From: Clostridia bacterium | GTDB taxonomy: Bacteria > Bacillota > Clostridia > Oscillospirales > Acutalibacteraceae | Assembly: GCA_017502085.1 (NCBI GenBank) | Contig: JAFVVQ010000044.1 | Coordinates: 56,892 to 120,891, forward strand | Direction of reading: 5' to 3' | Length of the DNA stretch: 64,000 nt | Part shown: piece after piece, positions 52,243-60,827 of the stretch | Position numbering within the stretch: the stretch's first letter is position 1 | Layout of the letters: the number at the start of each line of letters is the position of its first letter | Position numbers and translations under genes: made by a program | The notes under the pieces: model-generated | What the model was told of the DNA's origin: nothing | Database searches by the model: none | Seen by the model: only the letters and a program-made list of their open reading frames with translations

Positions 52243-54159
52243 ATGAAAAAACTGATTTCTGTTCTTCTTTGCGTTGCGATGATTATTGCAACCTGTGCTT
52301 TCGGAGCGGCGGCTTACATCAAGGACGAAAGCGAAATCTCAGATTATCCCGTTATCATCGTGCCAGGTTACAGTGCAACGACGCTTTATATCGGCGATTC
52401 GTTTGAAACGGGTGAGCAGGTATGGGGTCTCGATTTTGACTACGTGCTTGAAAGAGTTTTTGCCAGAATAGTCGACCTGGGCATCGGTCTCGGTGCGATG
52501 ACGGTCGGTAATGCCGAAATCATTGCTTCAACCCTCGGCGAAGAAATGACGGCTCTTTTTGAAAAAATCCGTTGCAATCCTGACGGTTCAAGTGCGTATG
52601 ACGTGAAGAGAAAATACGTCACTGCTGAGGAATGTAACAGCGCATATATGCTCGGGCATATGGAAAACGGCATTGATGCGAGACACGAGCAGGAGATTGC
52701 AGAGGCAATCGCTGAATATGTCGGCGTTGAGAATATCTATAATTTCACAAGCGACTTCAGAATGGGTGCGGAGTTCTGTGCGAATCAGCTTCACGAATTC
52801 ATTCAGGACGTCAAGCGTCACAGCGGCAAGGACAAGGTAAACATCTTCTGCCTCAGCCACGGCGGTCAGGTAACCGCAACATATCTCAATCTTTACGGTC
52901 ATTACGGCGACGTTGACAATGCTGTTCTCACTGTTCCCGCCATCGGCGGTGCCGGTATTCTCTACGACGCATTCAACGCTGATCTCGATTTTGATGAGGA
53001 ATGCCTTATCCGTTTCATTGAACACGGAACAATGATTGAAGAGGATTATAACTGGCTTGTCAAGGCTCAGCAGCTCGGATTTGTCGACCTGATTCTTGAG
53101 GCACTCATTCCGAAAATCTTCCCTTCACTCGGATATTGGGGCAGTCTCTGGGATTTCGCTCCCGCCGATAAATATGAGGATCTCAAAAAGCGTCTTCTCG
53201 ATGCGGAAGAGAGCGCACCTCTGATTGAGAAATGCGACCGCTTCCATTATGAACTTCTGCCCACTATGGGTGAAAGGCTTCAGAAATGCATCGACGAATA
53301 CGGGATGAATATCAATATTATCGCAGGTACGGGCAACCGCATCGTTACGGGTCTGATGGAAAATTCCGACGGCATAATCACAACGAATGCCTCAACCGGC
53401 GCATACTGTGCACCTATAGGTGAAAGATTTGCCGACGGATATGTTCAGAAGAATCCCTGCGGCGGCAAAAACAAGGTCAGCCCCGATATGGATATCGATG
53501 CTTCCACCGCATATCTGCCCGACAACACCTGGTTTGTTGACGGACTTTTCCACGGTATGACCTTCAAGGACAGCTATACACAGAGTCTGCTTCTGACAAC
53601 CTTGCTTACCGATAACATCACCGACGTTTATTCTGACCCCGATTATCCTCAGTTCAGGGATACAAGCAATCCCTCTCACGCAGTTTATGCGGAATTTGAT
53701 ACTGCAGAGCCCGGCATACTTGACGGCAACGCAAAGAATCTTATCATCACAAACTGCTGTGAAGTGAATGACGTCAGGCTTTCCGCAATCCACGTTGACG
53801 GTCTTGACATCGGTTTTGATCTCGGAAAGGTGACGCTTGCTCCCGGTGAGAGCATTGAAATTCCCTTCACGGGTGAAATTCCCGAGGTCAGCAAGAAGGT
53901 ATTCAGCATAACCGTTTATTACACGATGGAAACAGTATCTCCCCTCGGCTACAGAACACAGAATTTCTGCGTTATGAACGGCGATGCGGTTGAAAATCAG
54001 GGAGGAACAGTTTCTGCGGCGGCAAAAACACCGTTTGATAAAGTCATTACGGAGAGAATCGCCGACATCCTCAGAGAATTCGGTCTGTATGAACTTTTCT
54101 CGATGATTTATACGATGATATTCTACAGACTTGCACCTGTCTTCAAGGCAGTGTTTTAA
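52243..54159 (+). CDS. Secreted alpha/beta hydrolase, lipase (LCAT)-like
   Basis: A 638-residue secreted protein with a signal peptide (about 1-24, ending AFGAAA). It begins as a lecithin:cholesterol acyltransferase/lipase-like hydrolase: VIIVPGYSATTLYI (oxyanion strand) and nucleophile Ser205 in IFCLSHGGQVTATYL. Long insert and C-terminal beta domain (about 490-590) follow, and it ends in an amphipathic helix (residues about 600-638). It likely cleaves a lipid or ester outside the cell; Asp/His of the triad cannot be placed with confidence. Confidence 0.68.
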   Translation: MKKLISVLLCVAMIIATCAFGAAAYIKDESEISDYPVIIVPGYSATTLYIGDSFETGEQVWGLDFDYVLERVFARIVDLGIGLGAMTVGNAEIIASTLGEEMTALFEKIRCNPDGSSAYDVKRKYVTAEECNSAYMLGHMENGIDARHEQEIAEAIAEYVGVENIYNFTSDFRMGAEFCANQLHEFIQDVKRHSGKDKVNIFCLSHGGQVTATYLNLYGHYGDVDNAVLTVPAIGGAGILYDAFNADLDFDEECLIRFIEHGTMIEEDYNWLVKAQQLGFVDLILEALIPKIFPSLGYWGSLWDFAPADKYEDLKKRLLDAEESAPLIEKCDRFHYELLPTMGERLQKCIDEYGMNINIIAGTGNRIVTGLMENSDGIITTNASTGAYCAPIGERFADGYVQKNPCGGKNKVSPDMDIDASTAYLPDNTWFVDGLFHGMTFKDSYTQSLLLTTLLTDNITDVYSDPDYPQFRDTSNPSHAVYAEFDTAEPGILDGNAKNLIITNCCEVNDVRLSAIHVDGLDIGFDLGKVTLAPGESIEIPFTGEIPEVSKKVFSITVYYTMETVSPLGYRTQNFCVMNGDAVENQGGTVSAAAKTPFDKVITERIADILREFGLYELFSMIYTMIFYRLAPVFKAVF

Positions 54160-54162
54160 CAA

Positions 54163-54203
54163 AGAAAAAGCAGGAACGGGATTCCGTTCCTGCTTAATTT
54201 TTT
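54163..54203. terminator. Bidirectional terminator
   Basis: AAGCAGGAACGG / CCGTTCCTGCTT (54168-54179 with 54184-54195), T-run to the right and A-run to the left. Ends the lipase-like gene and the small minus-strand gene. Confidence 0.88.
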
Positions 54204-54211
54204 GTCTTTGA

Positions 54212-54394
54212 TTAAAAACCGAACCAGTTCTCAAGGAAAACGTTAACTGCAGCCCAGATGGGGTTCCAGATAGCGCTGTACTTTGTGAGAAGCTCTGCTA
54301 ACCAGTCAAAATCGAGTGCCTTGAAATCAAGGTTTGCAATCATCTCTACGAAAGAGAGAAAAAGCTGCTGAATGCCTTCGGTATTGATTTCCAT
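54212..54394 (-). CDS. 60-residue acidic, amphipathic protein of unknown function
   Basis: A complete small gene on the minus strand with promoter, ribosome binding site (AAGGGGGA) and terminator. The protein is acidic (about 8 Asp/Glu, 2 Lys) and aromatic: five Trp/Phe clusters (FDWLAELL, WNPIWAAVNVFLENWFGF) give two amphipathic helices. No signal peptide, no Cys. I do not recognise a family. It has its own perfect sigma-A promoter and could be highly expressed. Confidence 0.7.
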   Translation of the reverse strand: MEINTEGIQQLFLSFVEMIANLDFKALDFDWLAELLTKYSAIWNPIWAAVNVFLENWFGF

Positions 54395-54454
54395 TACAAA
54401 AAGTCCCCCTTTTCAAAAATTTATCAAGCAACTCCCGTGGGAGTTTACGGCATC

Positions 54455-54483
54455 ATTATACCCTAAGGTCTGCCGTTTGTCAA
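54455..54483 (-). promoter_or_regulatory. Perfect consensus promoter of the 60-residue protein gene
   Basis: Minus-strand TTGACA (54478-54483), 17-base spacer, TATAAT (54455-54460), both exact consensus. The leader also holds a small hairpin AACTCCC/GGGAGTT at about 54430-54445. Confidence 0.85.
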
Positions 54484-54516
54484 CAAACATAATTTTAACA
54501 ATTTATTAAAAGCGGA

Positions 54517-55764
54517 TTATACGCAGTAATCCTTGTATCTGTCGATGAGCGAAACGTCAGCGATAAGCTCAAGATAGAGGCCGTCTGCCCTGTATTCTTC
54601 AAAAGAAATTACGCCGTCTTTGCGCATAACCGCACCTGCCGCACCGTCAGAATATGGGATGAGCATTTTGACCTTTGCTCTTGTAGGCGGGAGTGCTTTT
54701 GCGATTGCTTCGAGCAGGTCGTCGAGACCCTTCTTTTCGAGTGCGGAAATTCTGACGGAATTCGGCTCGTTGAAAAGAAAGACGTTGGAATTCGGCAGAT
54801 CACATTTGTTGAAAACGGGAATTATCGGTTTTCCGTTGCAGCCGAGTTCGTCGAGAAGTTCGTTCGTGACCTCAAGATGCTCTGCACATTCCTCATCGGA
54901 GGCATCGCAGACGTTGAGAATGACTTTTGCGCACACCGCTTCTTCAAGTGTGGATTTGAAGGCTTCAACAAGATTATGAGGCAAACGGCGGATGAATCCT
55001 ACGGTATCGATGAGCATAACTTTTCTGCCGTCGGGCAGAGTGAGTGCTCTGGAGGTGGGGTCGAGAGTTGCGAAAAGTTTATCCTGCGCAAGAACACCCG
55101 CCTCGGTGAGAGCGTTCATCAGTGTTGATTTGCCCGCATTTGTGTAACCGACTATTACAACGGTTTCGACGCCGTCTTTTTCTCTCCTTGCTCTTGCCAG
55201 ACCTCTGCGTTTTTCAAGCGCATCGAGTTCCTCTTCAAGAGAATTGATGCGGCGTCTGATATGACGTCTGTCAGCCTCAAGCTTTGTTTCACCGGGACCT
55301 CTCGTACCGATACCGCCGCCGAGTCTCGAAAGCTGAATTCCCTTACCGGTAAGTCTGGGCAGAGAATATTTGAGCTGTGCGAGTTCAACCTGAAGTTTAC
55401 CCTCGTTGCTTCTTGCCCTGTCAGCAAAAATATCAAGGATAAGCGTTGTGCGGTCAACGATTCGGGTGTCAACCGCTTTTTCGATATTGCGCAGCTGTGC
55501 GGGAGAGAGCTCACTGTCTGCAATAACGAGGTCAACCTCGTTGTTTTCGCAGAACTCGGCAAGTTCCTCGATTCTTCCGCTTCCGAGGAAGGTTGCGGAA
55601 TCGGGCTTATCTCTTTTCTGCCACATTCTGCCGATGACCTGCGCCCCCGCAGTCTGAGCGAGTTCTTCGAGTTCATCGAGAGAGGCTTCGCAGTTATAGT
55701 CGCCCGTATCAACGGCAATCAGCACCGCCTTTTCGGGTTCTTGTTTATTTTCGTAAAATTCCAT
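54517..55764 (-). CDS. hflX: Ribosome-associated GTPase HflX
   Basis: A 415-residue protein that splits stalled or hibernating ribosomes. N-terminal HflX domain: TAGAQVIGRMWQKRDKPDSATFLGSGR, ARSNEGKLQVELAQLKYSLPRL; then GTPase motifs GYTNAGKST, DTVGFIRRLP and NKCD. Length is typical. GGAGATAT lies before the ATG. Confidence 0.95.
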   Translation of the reverse strand: MEFYENKQEPEKAVLIAVDTGDYNCEASLDELEELAQTAGAQVIGRMWQKRDKPDSATFLGSGRIEELAEFCENNEVDLVIADSELSPAQLRNIEKAVDTRIVDRTTLILDIFADRARSNEGKLQVELAQLKYSLPRLTGKGIQLSRLGGGIGTRGPGETKLEADRRHIRRRINSLEEELDALEKRRGLARARREKDGVETVVIVGYTNAGKSTLMNALTEAGVLAQDKLFATLDPTSRALTLPDGRKVMLIDTVGFIRRLPHNLVEAFKSTLEEAVCAKVILNVCDASDEECAEHLEVTNELLDELGCNGKPIIPVFNKCDLPNSNVFLFNEPNSVRISALEKKGLDDLLEAIAKALPPTRAKVKMLIPYSDGAAGAVMRKDGVISFEEYRADGLYLELIADVSLIDRYKDYCV

Positions 55765-55783
55765 ATATCTCCTTTCAAGATAA

Positions 55784-55807
55784 AAGCCGCCTCGGATGAA
55801 GCGGCTT
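55784..55807 (-). terminator. Terminator after the large membrane protein gene
   Basis: AAGCCGC / GCGGCTT stem with T-run on the minus strand, between the 55821-57584 gene and hflX. Confidence 0.7.
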
Positions 55808-55820
55808 CGGATTTTGTGAC

Positions 55821-57584
55821 TCAGTTGATTTCGATTGACTCAGCCGCAATGATAGCGCCTTCGCCTCTGTAGCTGATTTTTACGCTGTTGCCGGCATTGA
55901 GAATAACAACGCTTTCGTTATTCTTTGCTGCAAATGAGAAGTATGCGGGATTGGAATCGAGCTTGATATAGTAGTAGCTTTCGCCGCCCTTGACTGCTGT
56001 TCTGATATCGGTAACAACGCCTTCTGCGGTGAGTGCGGGAGATTCATCTTTCTTATCATCTTCTGTGGAAGCACCGATGTCATCGGGATTGATATCAGTC
56101 TTGACGCCTGCTTTTTCTTCAAGTACGCTCAGATAACTCTCAAGGCACTTTGCAAGGTCTGTGCCCGTTGCACCGATGTTGTTATACTGACGGACATTGA
56201 TGAGGGCGTACTGCTGAACGATGTTGTTATCATCCTTAAGAGACATAAAGTATGTGGGTTCGCCGCCGATATTGAGAAGAAGCGGGAATGTTGCGGTGTA
56301 CTGAAGGTCCTTTACTCGACCCTGAGCAGCACCCTGAGCGGAGCTTTCCGTACCGCCTGTTACACTGTAGAACTTTGTTTCTTTTGTTCTCTGATTAACA
56401 AGAACAAAACCTGTGATGGAGTTATCGCCTGTTACGGAAGTAACACCTGTGTACATCCATACGTCATCGCCCTGAGCTACGTAGTTATAGCCCTGAGTTG
56501 TTGTAACAACTTCCTTCTGACCGAGAATGGAGTTCCAGAAGCCCTGACGGTATTTGCCGTAGAAGTTATACTGTTCAACGATGAGGTCTGAATCAAAAAC
56601 ACGGTCAATCCACTGGAGAGAAGCGTTTGTTTTGATTTCTTCGAGAGAATATTCCATGCATTCGCCCGAAATAGCATCAACGAGAATAACTGAGATGACG
56701 TCTGTGCCGCCGAAAAGACCGATTGTTTTATCGAGAACGGGGCATACCCAGTAGGGCTGATTGTTGTCTGTTACTTCGAATGTTTCGTCGCCGAACATAT
56801 AGGTAGGATATTCGAAACGGAGATGACGGTCAAGGAGATACTTGAAGTGTTCTGCGGTTGAATATCTGATATTTTTATCGAGTTTTACAAATTCGGTCTT
56901 TTCACTTGCCATATCAATCTTGATGAAGCCGGGGAGACCTTCTCTTGTGTTATAGAACCACTTGATAATTGTGTCGTATTCAAGAGGAACAACTCGTGTG
57001 GGATTGCCGTTATAGTTGATCTGAGTGTTGTTTTCAGCCGAAACCTTGAACTGTGATTCGAGGTTGAGCTTTGCAAGGTCACCGAGAGCTCTTGTTGCAA
57101 GTTGGTTGGCGGAGTCGCTGTCAAGCTTGGGAATAACCTTGAAAGATTCTGCGGTCTGAGCTTCAACGTCCTCGGAGAAGGTTTTTGAGTCGTCAACGGT
57201 GATGATTTTGCTGTAAGCTTCTGCTCTGAAGAACTGGCAGGAAACAAGATAACCGATACCGACGGCAACAACGAGGATACCGATGATGATAATCGGAACG
57301 GTTGCCTGTTTTTTAACATAGGGCATATATTCGGGCTTTGAAAGTGCGTTTGAGAAAAGTGCACTGAAAACAACGAACGATGCAGCTACGAGACCGATGT
57401 AAAGATAGAAGTCGTATGACTTGAAGTTGATTGCGGGAAGCATAACGTAAAATGCGACAACCGCAAAAACGAGTGAGCAAACAATGCTCAGGATTGTTTT
57501 AAGAACTGCTCTTTCAGGAGGAACAACTATGTCGGTACTTCTGCCGCTGTTTTTTCCTGAAAAATCAACCTTGATGGGATCCAT
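55821..57584 (-). CDS. Conserved membrane protein with large extracellular region, unknown
   Basis: A 587-residue protein. Three transmembrane spans lie at about residues 25-50, 60-80 and 90-115; the remaining 470 residues appear extracytoplasmic. The segment ARALGDLAKLNLESQF, the FGDETFEVTDNNQPYWVCPV and KETKFYSVTGG stretches are visible but did not identify a known family. A C-terminal domain after an Asp-rich linker resembles an OB/SH3-like fold. Likely a cell-envelope protein of Clostridia. It has its own promoter. Confidence 0.6.
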   Translation of the reverse strand: MDPIKVDFSGKNSGRSTDIVVPPERAVLKTILSIVCSLVFAVVAFYVMLPAINFKSYDFYLYIGLVAASFVVFSALFSNALSKPEYMPYVKKQATVPIIIIGILVVAVGIGYLVSCQFFRAEAYSKIITVDDSKTFSEDVEAQTAESFKVIPKLDSDSANQLATRALGDLAKLNLESQFKVSAENNTQINYNGNPTRVVPLEYDTIIKWFYNTREGLPGFIKIDMASEKTEFVKLDKNIRYSTAEHFKYLLDRHLRFEYPTYMFGDETFEVTDNNQPYWVCPVLDKTIGLFGGTDVISVILVDAISGECMEYSLEEIKTNASLQWIDRVFDSDLIVEQYNFYGKYRQGFWNSILGQKEVVTTTQGYNYVAQGDDVWMYTGVTSVTGDNSITGFVLVNQRTKETKFYSVTGGTESSAQGAAQGRVKDLQYTATFPLLLNIGGEPTYFMSLKDDNNIVQQYALINVRQYNNIGATGTDLAKCLESYLSVLEEKAGVKTDINPDDIGASTEDDKKDESPALTAEGVVTDIRTAVKGGESYYYIKLDSNPAYFSFAAKNNESVVILNAGNSVKISYRGEGAIIAAESIEIN

Positions 57585-57621
57585 AGATTCATCTCCTTAG
57601 TATTGAATAACATTCTCATAC

Positions 57622-57650
57622 AGTATAACCTATTTAAAACAATATTACAA
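57622..57650 (-). promoter_or_regulatory. Promoter of the 55821-57584 gene
   Basis: Minus-strand TTGTAA (57645-57650), 17-base spacer, TATACT (57622-57627). Confidence 0.6.
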
Positions 57651-57673
57651 GTATTTTTTGTAAACATTGCAAT

Positions 57674-57702
57674 TTGACAATTCGTTGTTATTCGTGTTAT
57701 TA
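57674..57702 (+). promoter_or_regulatory. Promoter of glyA
   Basis: TTGACA (57674-57679), 17-base spacer, TTATTA (57697-57702); 44 bases before the start codon. No glycine riboswitch fits in the leader. Confidence 0.6.
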
Positions 57703-57745
57703 TTTTATTATAATAGGAAAAAATGACTTTCAGGGGGTTATCACC

Positions 57746-58996
57746 ATGTTTTCAGATTATCTTGATACCATAAGCTTTGTTTCAAAGTATGATAAGGAAA
57801 TCGGTGATGCTATGGCATCCGAACTTGCCAGACAGAGAAGAAACATTGAGCTTATCGCATCCGAAAATATTGTTTCGCCTGCCGTTATGGCGGCTATGGG
57901 CAGTGTTCTGACCAATAAATACGCAGAAGGATATCCCGGAAAGAGATATTACGGCGGTTGCGAATGTGTTGACGTTGTTGAGCAGCTCGCAATTGACAGA
58001 GCAAAGAAGCTTTTCGGTGCCGAAGCGGCAAACGTTCAGCCTCATTCGGGCGCACAGGCAAATATGGCGGCTTATTCTGCAATTCTTCAGCCCGGTGACG
58101 TTGTTATGGGTATGAATCTTGCTCACGGCGGTCATCTGACACACGGATCACCCGTAAACGCAAGCGGCAAGCTTTACAAATTTGTTCCCTATGGTGTAAG
58201 TGAAGACGGCTTCATCGATTATGATGAACTTGAGAAGATTGCAAACGAATCCAAGCCCCGTCTTATCGTTGCGGGTGCATCGGCATATGCAAGAACAATC
58301 GATTTCGAGCGCATTTCAAAGATTGCAAAGTCGGTCGGCGCATATTTTATGGTTGATATGGCACATATTGCGGGTCTTGTTGCAGCAGGTCTTCATCCCT
58401 CACCCGTACCCTATGCCGATATCGTTACTACCACAACTCACAAAACACTCAGAGGTCCCAGAGGCGGTCTCATCCTTTGCAAGGCAGAGCTTGAAGCCGC
58501 AATCAACAAGGCTATTTTCCCCGGCAATCAGGGCGGTCCTCTGATGCACGTTATTGCCGCAAAGGCGGTCTGCTTCGGCGAAGCACTTGCCCCCGAATTC
58601 AAAGAATATCAGAAGAAGATCATCGCTAACTGTGCGGCGCTCGCAAAGGGACTCACCGCAAGAGGCGTGAATCTTGTTTCCGGCGGTACGGACAACCACC
58701 TCATCCTCGTTGACTTGCGTTCACTCGGTGTTACGGGTAAGGAGCTTGAGCGCAGACTTGATGACGTTTATATCACTGCAAACAAAAACGCAATCCCCAA
58801 TGACCCCGAAAAGCCCTTCGTAACAAGCGGTCTCAGACTTGGTACCGCAGCAGCGACTTCAAGAGGTCTCGATGAAGAGGATATGGATAAGATTGCAGAA
58901 TTCATTTATCTTTGCGCAACGGATTTTGAAAACAGTGCAGAAAAAATAAGAGAAGGCGTAACGGAAATATGCCGCCGCTATCCTCTTTATGAATAA
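57746..58996 (+). CDS. glyA: Serine hydroxymethyltransferase
   Basis: A 416-residue PLP enzyme that converts serine and tetrahydrofolate to glycine and methylene-THF. Signature segments: [34 protein letters not shown], and [14 protein letters not shown] with the PLP lysine. ATG at 57746 preceded by AGGGGG. Supplies one-carbon units, connecting with the fol genes. Confidence 0.97.
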   Translation: MFSDYLDTISFVSKYDKEIGDAMASELARQRRNIELIASENIVSPAVMAAMGSVLTNKYAEGYPGKRYYGGCECVDVVEQLAIDRAKKLFGAEAANVQPHSGAQANMAAYSAILQPGDVVMGMNLAHGGHLTHGSPVNASGKLYKFVPYGVSEDGFIDYDELEKIANESKPRLIVAGASAYARTIDFERISKIAKSVGAYFMVDMAHIAGLVAAGLHPSPVPYADIVTTTTHKTLRGPRGGLILCKAELEAAINKAIFPGNQGGPLMHVIAAKAVCFGEALAPEFKEYQKKIIANCAALAKGLTARGVNLVSGGTDNHLILVDLRSLGVTGKELERRLDDVYITANKNAIPNDPEKPFVTSGLRLGTAAATSRGLDEEDMDKIAEFIYLCATDFENSAEKIREGVTEICRRYPLYE

Positions 58997-59020
58997 TATT
59001 ATTAATCGGAGATGAAAAAA

Positions 59021-59884
59021 ATGAAAGGTATTTTTACAGCGCTTCTCACACCTTTTAAAGACGATTATTCAATCAACGAAGCATCGCTCAAGAAACTTGT
59101 TGAGTTCAACCTCGAAAAGGGTATCAACGGTTTCTACGTAGGCGGAAGCACGGGCGAAGGTCTCATTATGACAACCGAAGAACGCAAGGAAGTTTTCCGT
59201 ATTGTCAAGGAAGCTGCAGGCGACAAGGTGCCTCTTATCGCACATTGCGGTTCGATTTCAACCGACGAAGCAATCAGCATGGCAAAAACTGCCGAAGCTC
59301 TCGGTTACGATGCCGTTTCAGCGGTTGCTCCCCTCTACTACGGCTTCTCATTCCCCGCAATCAGAAAGTATTATGACGATATCGTATCGAGCGTAAACAT
59401 TCCTATGGTTGTGTATAATTTCCCGGGCGGAAGCGGTGTTACTTTCACTGCCGATTATGCAGCTGAAATGTTCAAGGATGAGCGTTATATGGGTATCAAG
59501 CATACCTCAAACGATCTTTACACACTCCATCAGTTCAAGCAGAAAATTGACAGACCCGTCACTATTTTCAACGGCTTTGACGAGATGTGCCTCGGCGGTC
59601 TTGCAATGGGCGCAGACGGTGCAATCGGCAGCACTTATAACTTTATGGGTGACAAGTTCATCAAGATTTTTGAAGCTTTCAATGCAGGAGATATGGCAAC
59701 TGCTCAGGCTATCCAGACCGAAGCTAACGAAATCATTGCAGAAATGATCAAGTATACCGTTCTTCCCTGCGAAAAGGCAATTATGACTCACCTCGGCATT
59801 GACTGCGGTCCTTGCAGAAGACCTTTCCTTCCCCTTACAAAGGAAGCTGACGAGGCAATGGCAAGAATTGCAGCAAGTCTCTGA
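59021..59884 (+). CDS. nanA: N-acetylneuraminate lyase (DapA-family aldolase)
   Basis: A 287-residue class I aldolase. GGSTGEG at the N-terminal active loop, Schiff-base Lys160 in MGIKHTSNDLY, Tyr132 in VVYNFPGG and the NanA-type FNGFDEMCLGGLAMGADGAIGSTYNFMG point to sialic acid cleavage into N-acetylmannosamine and pyruvate. The ATG at 59012 directly abuts GGAG; 59021 has 9-base spacing and is preferred. No other nan genes appear here. Confidence 0.9.
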   Translation: MKGIFTALLTPFKDDYSINEASLKKLVEFNLEKGINGFYVGGSTGEGLIMTTEERKEVFRIVKEAAGDKVPLIAHCGSISTDEAISMAKTAEALGYDAVSAVAPLYYGFSFPAIRKYYDDIVSSVNIPMVVYNFPGGSGVTFTADYAAEMFKDERYMGIKHTSNDLYTLHQFKQKIDRPVTIFNGFDEMCLGGLAMGADGAIGSTYNFMGDKFIKIFEAFNAGDMATAQAIQTEANEIIAEMIKYTVLPCEKAIMTHLGIDCGPCRRPFLPLTKEADEAMARIAASL

Positions 59885-59894
59885 TAAAAAATAT

Positions 59895-59925
59895 GAGCCG
59901 TCTCAAGCGAGACGGCTCTTTTTTG
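59895..59925 (+). terminator. Terminator of glyA-nanA
   Basis: GAGCCGTCTC AAGC GAGACGGCTC, a 10-bp perfect stem followed by TTTTTTG. Confidence 0.92.
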
Positions 59926-59928
59926 TTT

Positions 59929-60690
59929 TTATTCTGCAAAGATGTATTCGGGGTCGGCATTGATATTCAGTGTGATTGCAGTGCCGGGGTCGATGACAAG
60001 CTCATAGACGCCTGCGGTCAGACCCAGTCCGGGATTGATATCTGTTTTGTTATAGAGGAAGTTGACTGTCAGACTGTCAAACCAGAAGTTGTAGGGATCG
60101 AATTTTGTTTCAATGACCTTGAGCTGATCTTCCGTAAGCTCTGTATCGAGCAAACCGGTTTTCGCATCTGCCTGAAGCTGAGCAATAAGTTTTTCTCTGA
60201 CCTCGCTTTTGGCAAGAAGGAAATACTGCTCGATGCTGATTACCGAACCGTCTTTCAGATTGAAGTTTCTGGCTTCGACGATACTGCCCGATTTGGAGTA
60301 AGCGGTGCTGAATACAACGCTCATAACGTTATCGCTGAAATATTTGATTTCGTGGGTGACGTTGATTTCACGTGCTTCCTTTTCGTCTGGTCTGATATTT
60401 TTGACATTGTTTTCAGCGAATGAAAATGCAGTGTCGAGATAAAACTCGGTGATATATCTGTTGATTGCATCTGCAACGTGAGCCTCGCAGAAATCCGCCG
60501 TTAATTCAGGTACGCTGTAGTTGACCTTATAGACAACCTTGCCGTCAGCGTTTTTGAACTCCTTGACGGATTCAGTGATTTTAATGGAAGTGGGAGTCTT
60601 TTCAGGTGCCTTTGATTCATCAGGCTTGCAGCCCGCAAGCATTGTGAGTGAAAGAACAAGAGCAAGAATAACGGCAGTTATTTTTTTCAT
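59929..60690 (-). CDS. DUF3298/RsiV-like lipoprotein
   Basis: A 253-residue secreted lipoprotein with lipobox LAGC (about residue 21). The domain resembles DUF3298/DUF4163 of RsiV and PdaC: YFSDNVMSVVFSTAYSK, ARNFNLKDGSVISIEQYF, DPYNFWFDSLTVNFLYN and a C-terminal GVYELVIDP. Such domains in other proteins bind lysozyme or are linked to peptidoglycan deacetylases. Here it stands alone. Has its own promoter. Confidence 0.72.
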   Translation of the reverse strand: MKKITAVILALVLSLTMLAGCKPDESKAPEKTPTSIKITESVKEFKNADGKVVYKVNYSVPELTADFCEAHVADAINRYITEFYLDTAFSFAENNVKNIRPDEKEAREINVTHEIKYFSDNVMSVVFSTAYSKSGSIVEARNFNLKDGSVISIEQYFLLAKSEVREKLIAQLQADAKTGLLDTELTEDQLKVIETKFDPYNFWFDSLTVNFLYNKTDINPGLGLTAGVYELVIDPGTAITLNINADPEYIFAE

Positions 60691-60728
60691 ATTCGCAAAA
60701 TCCTTTCGATTGTATTTTACAATCAGTT

Positions 60729-60757
60729 ATTTTAACAGATAAAATTAAATTATTCAA
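60729..60757 (-). promoter_or_regulatory. Promoter of the DUF3298-like lipoprotein gene
   Basis: Minus-strand TTGAAT (60752-60757), 17-base spacer, TAAAAT (60729-60734). Confidence 0.6.
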
Positions 60758-60764
60758 TACTTTT

Positions 60765-60801
60765 TTGTGTATTGCATTTTTATCTTGTATGATATAAGAT
60801 A
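60765..60801 (+). promoter_or_regulatory. Promoter and possible operator of the GH78 gene
   Basis: TTGTGT (60765-60770), 17-base spacer, TATGAT (60788-60793). TATCTT-N9-AAGATA (60781-60801) is an inverted repeat that covers the -10 box and may be a sugar-regulator operator. Confidence 0.55.
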
Positions 60802-60827
60802 AAACCAGTACCACAAGGAGGTGCTTT

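Noticed and set aside
53392-54234. A 280-codon minus-strand frame
   Set aside because: Antisense to the lipase-like gene and crossing a strong terminator; shadow frame.
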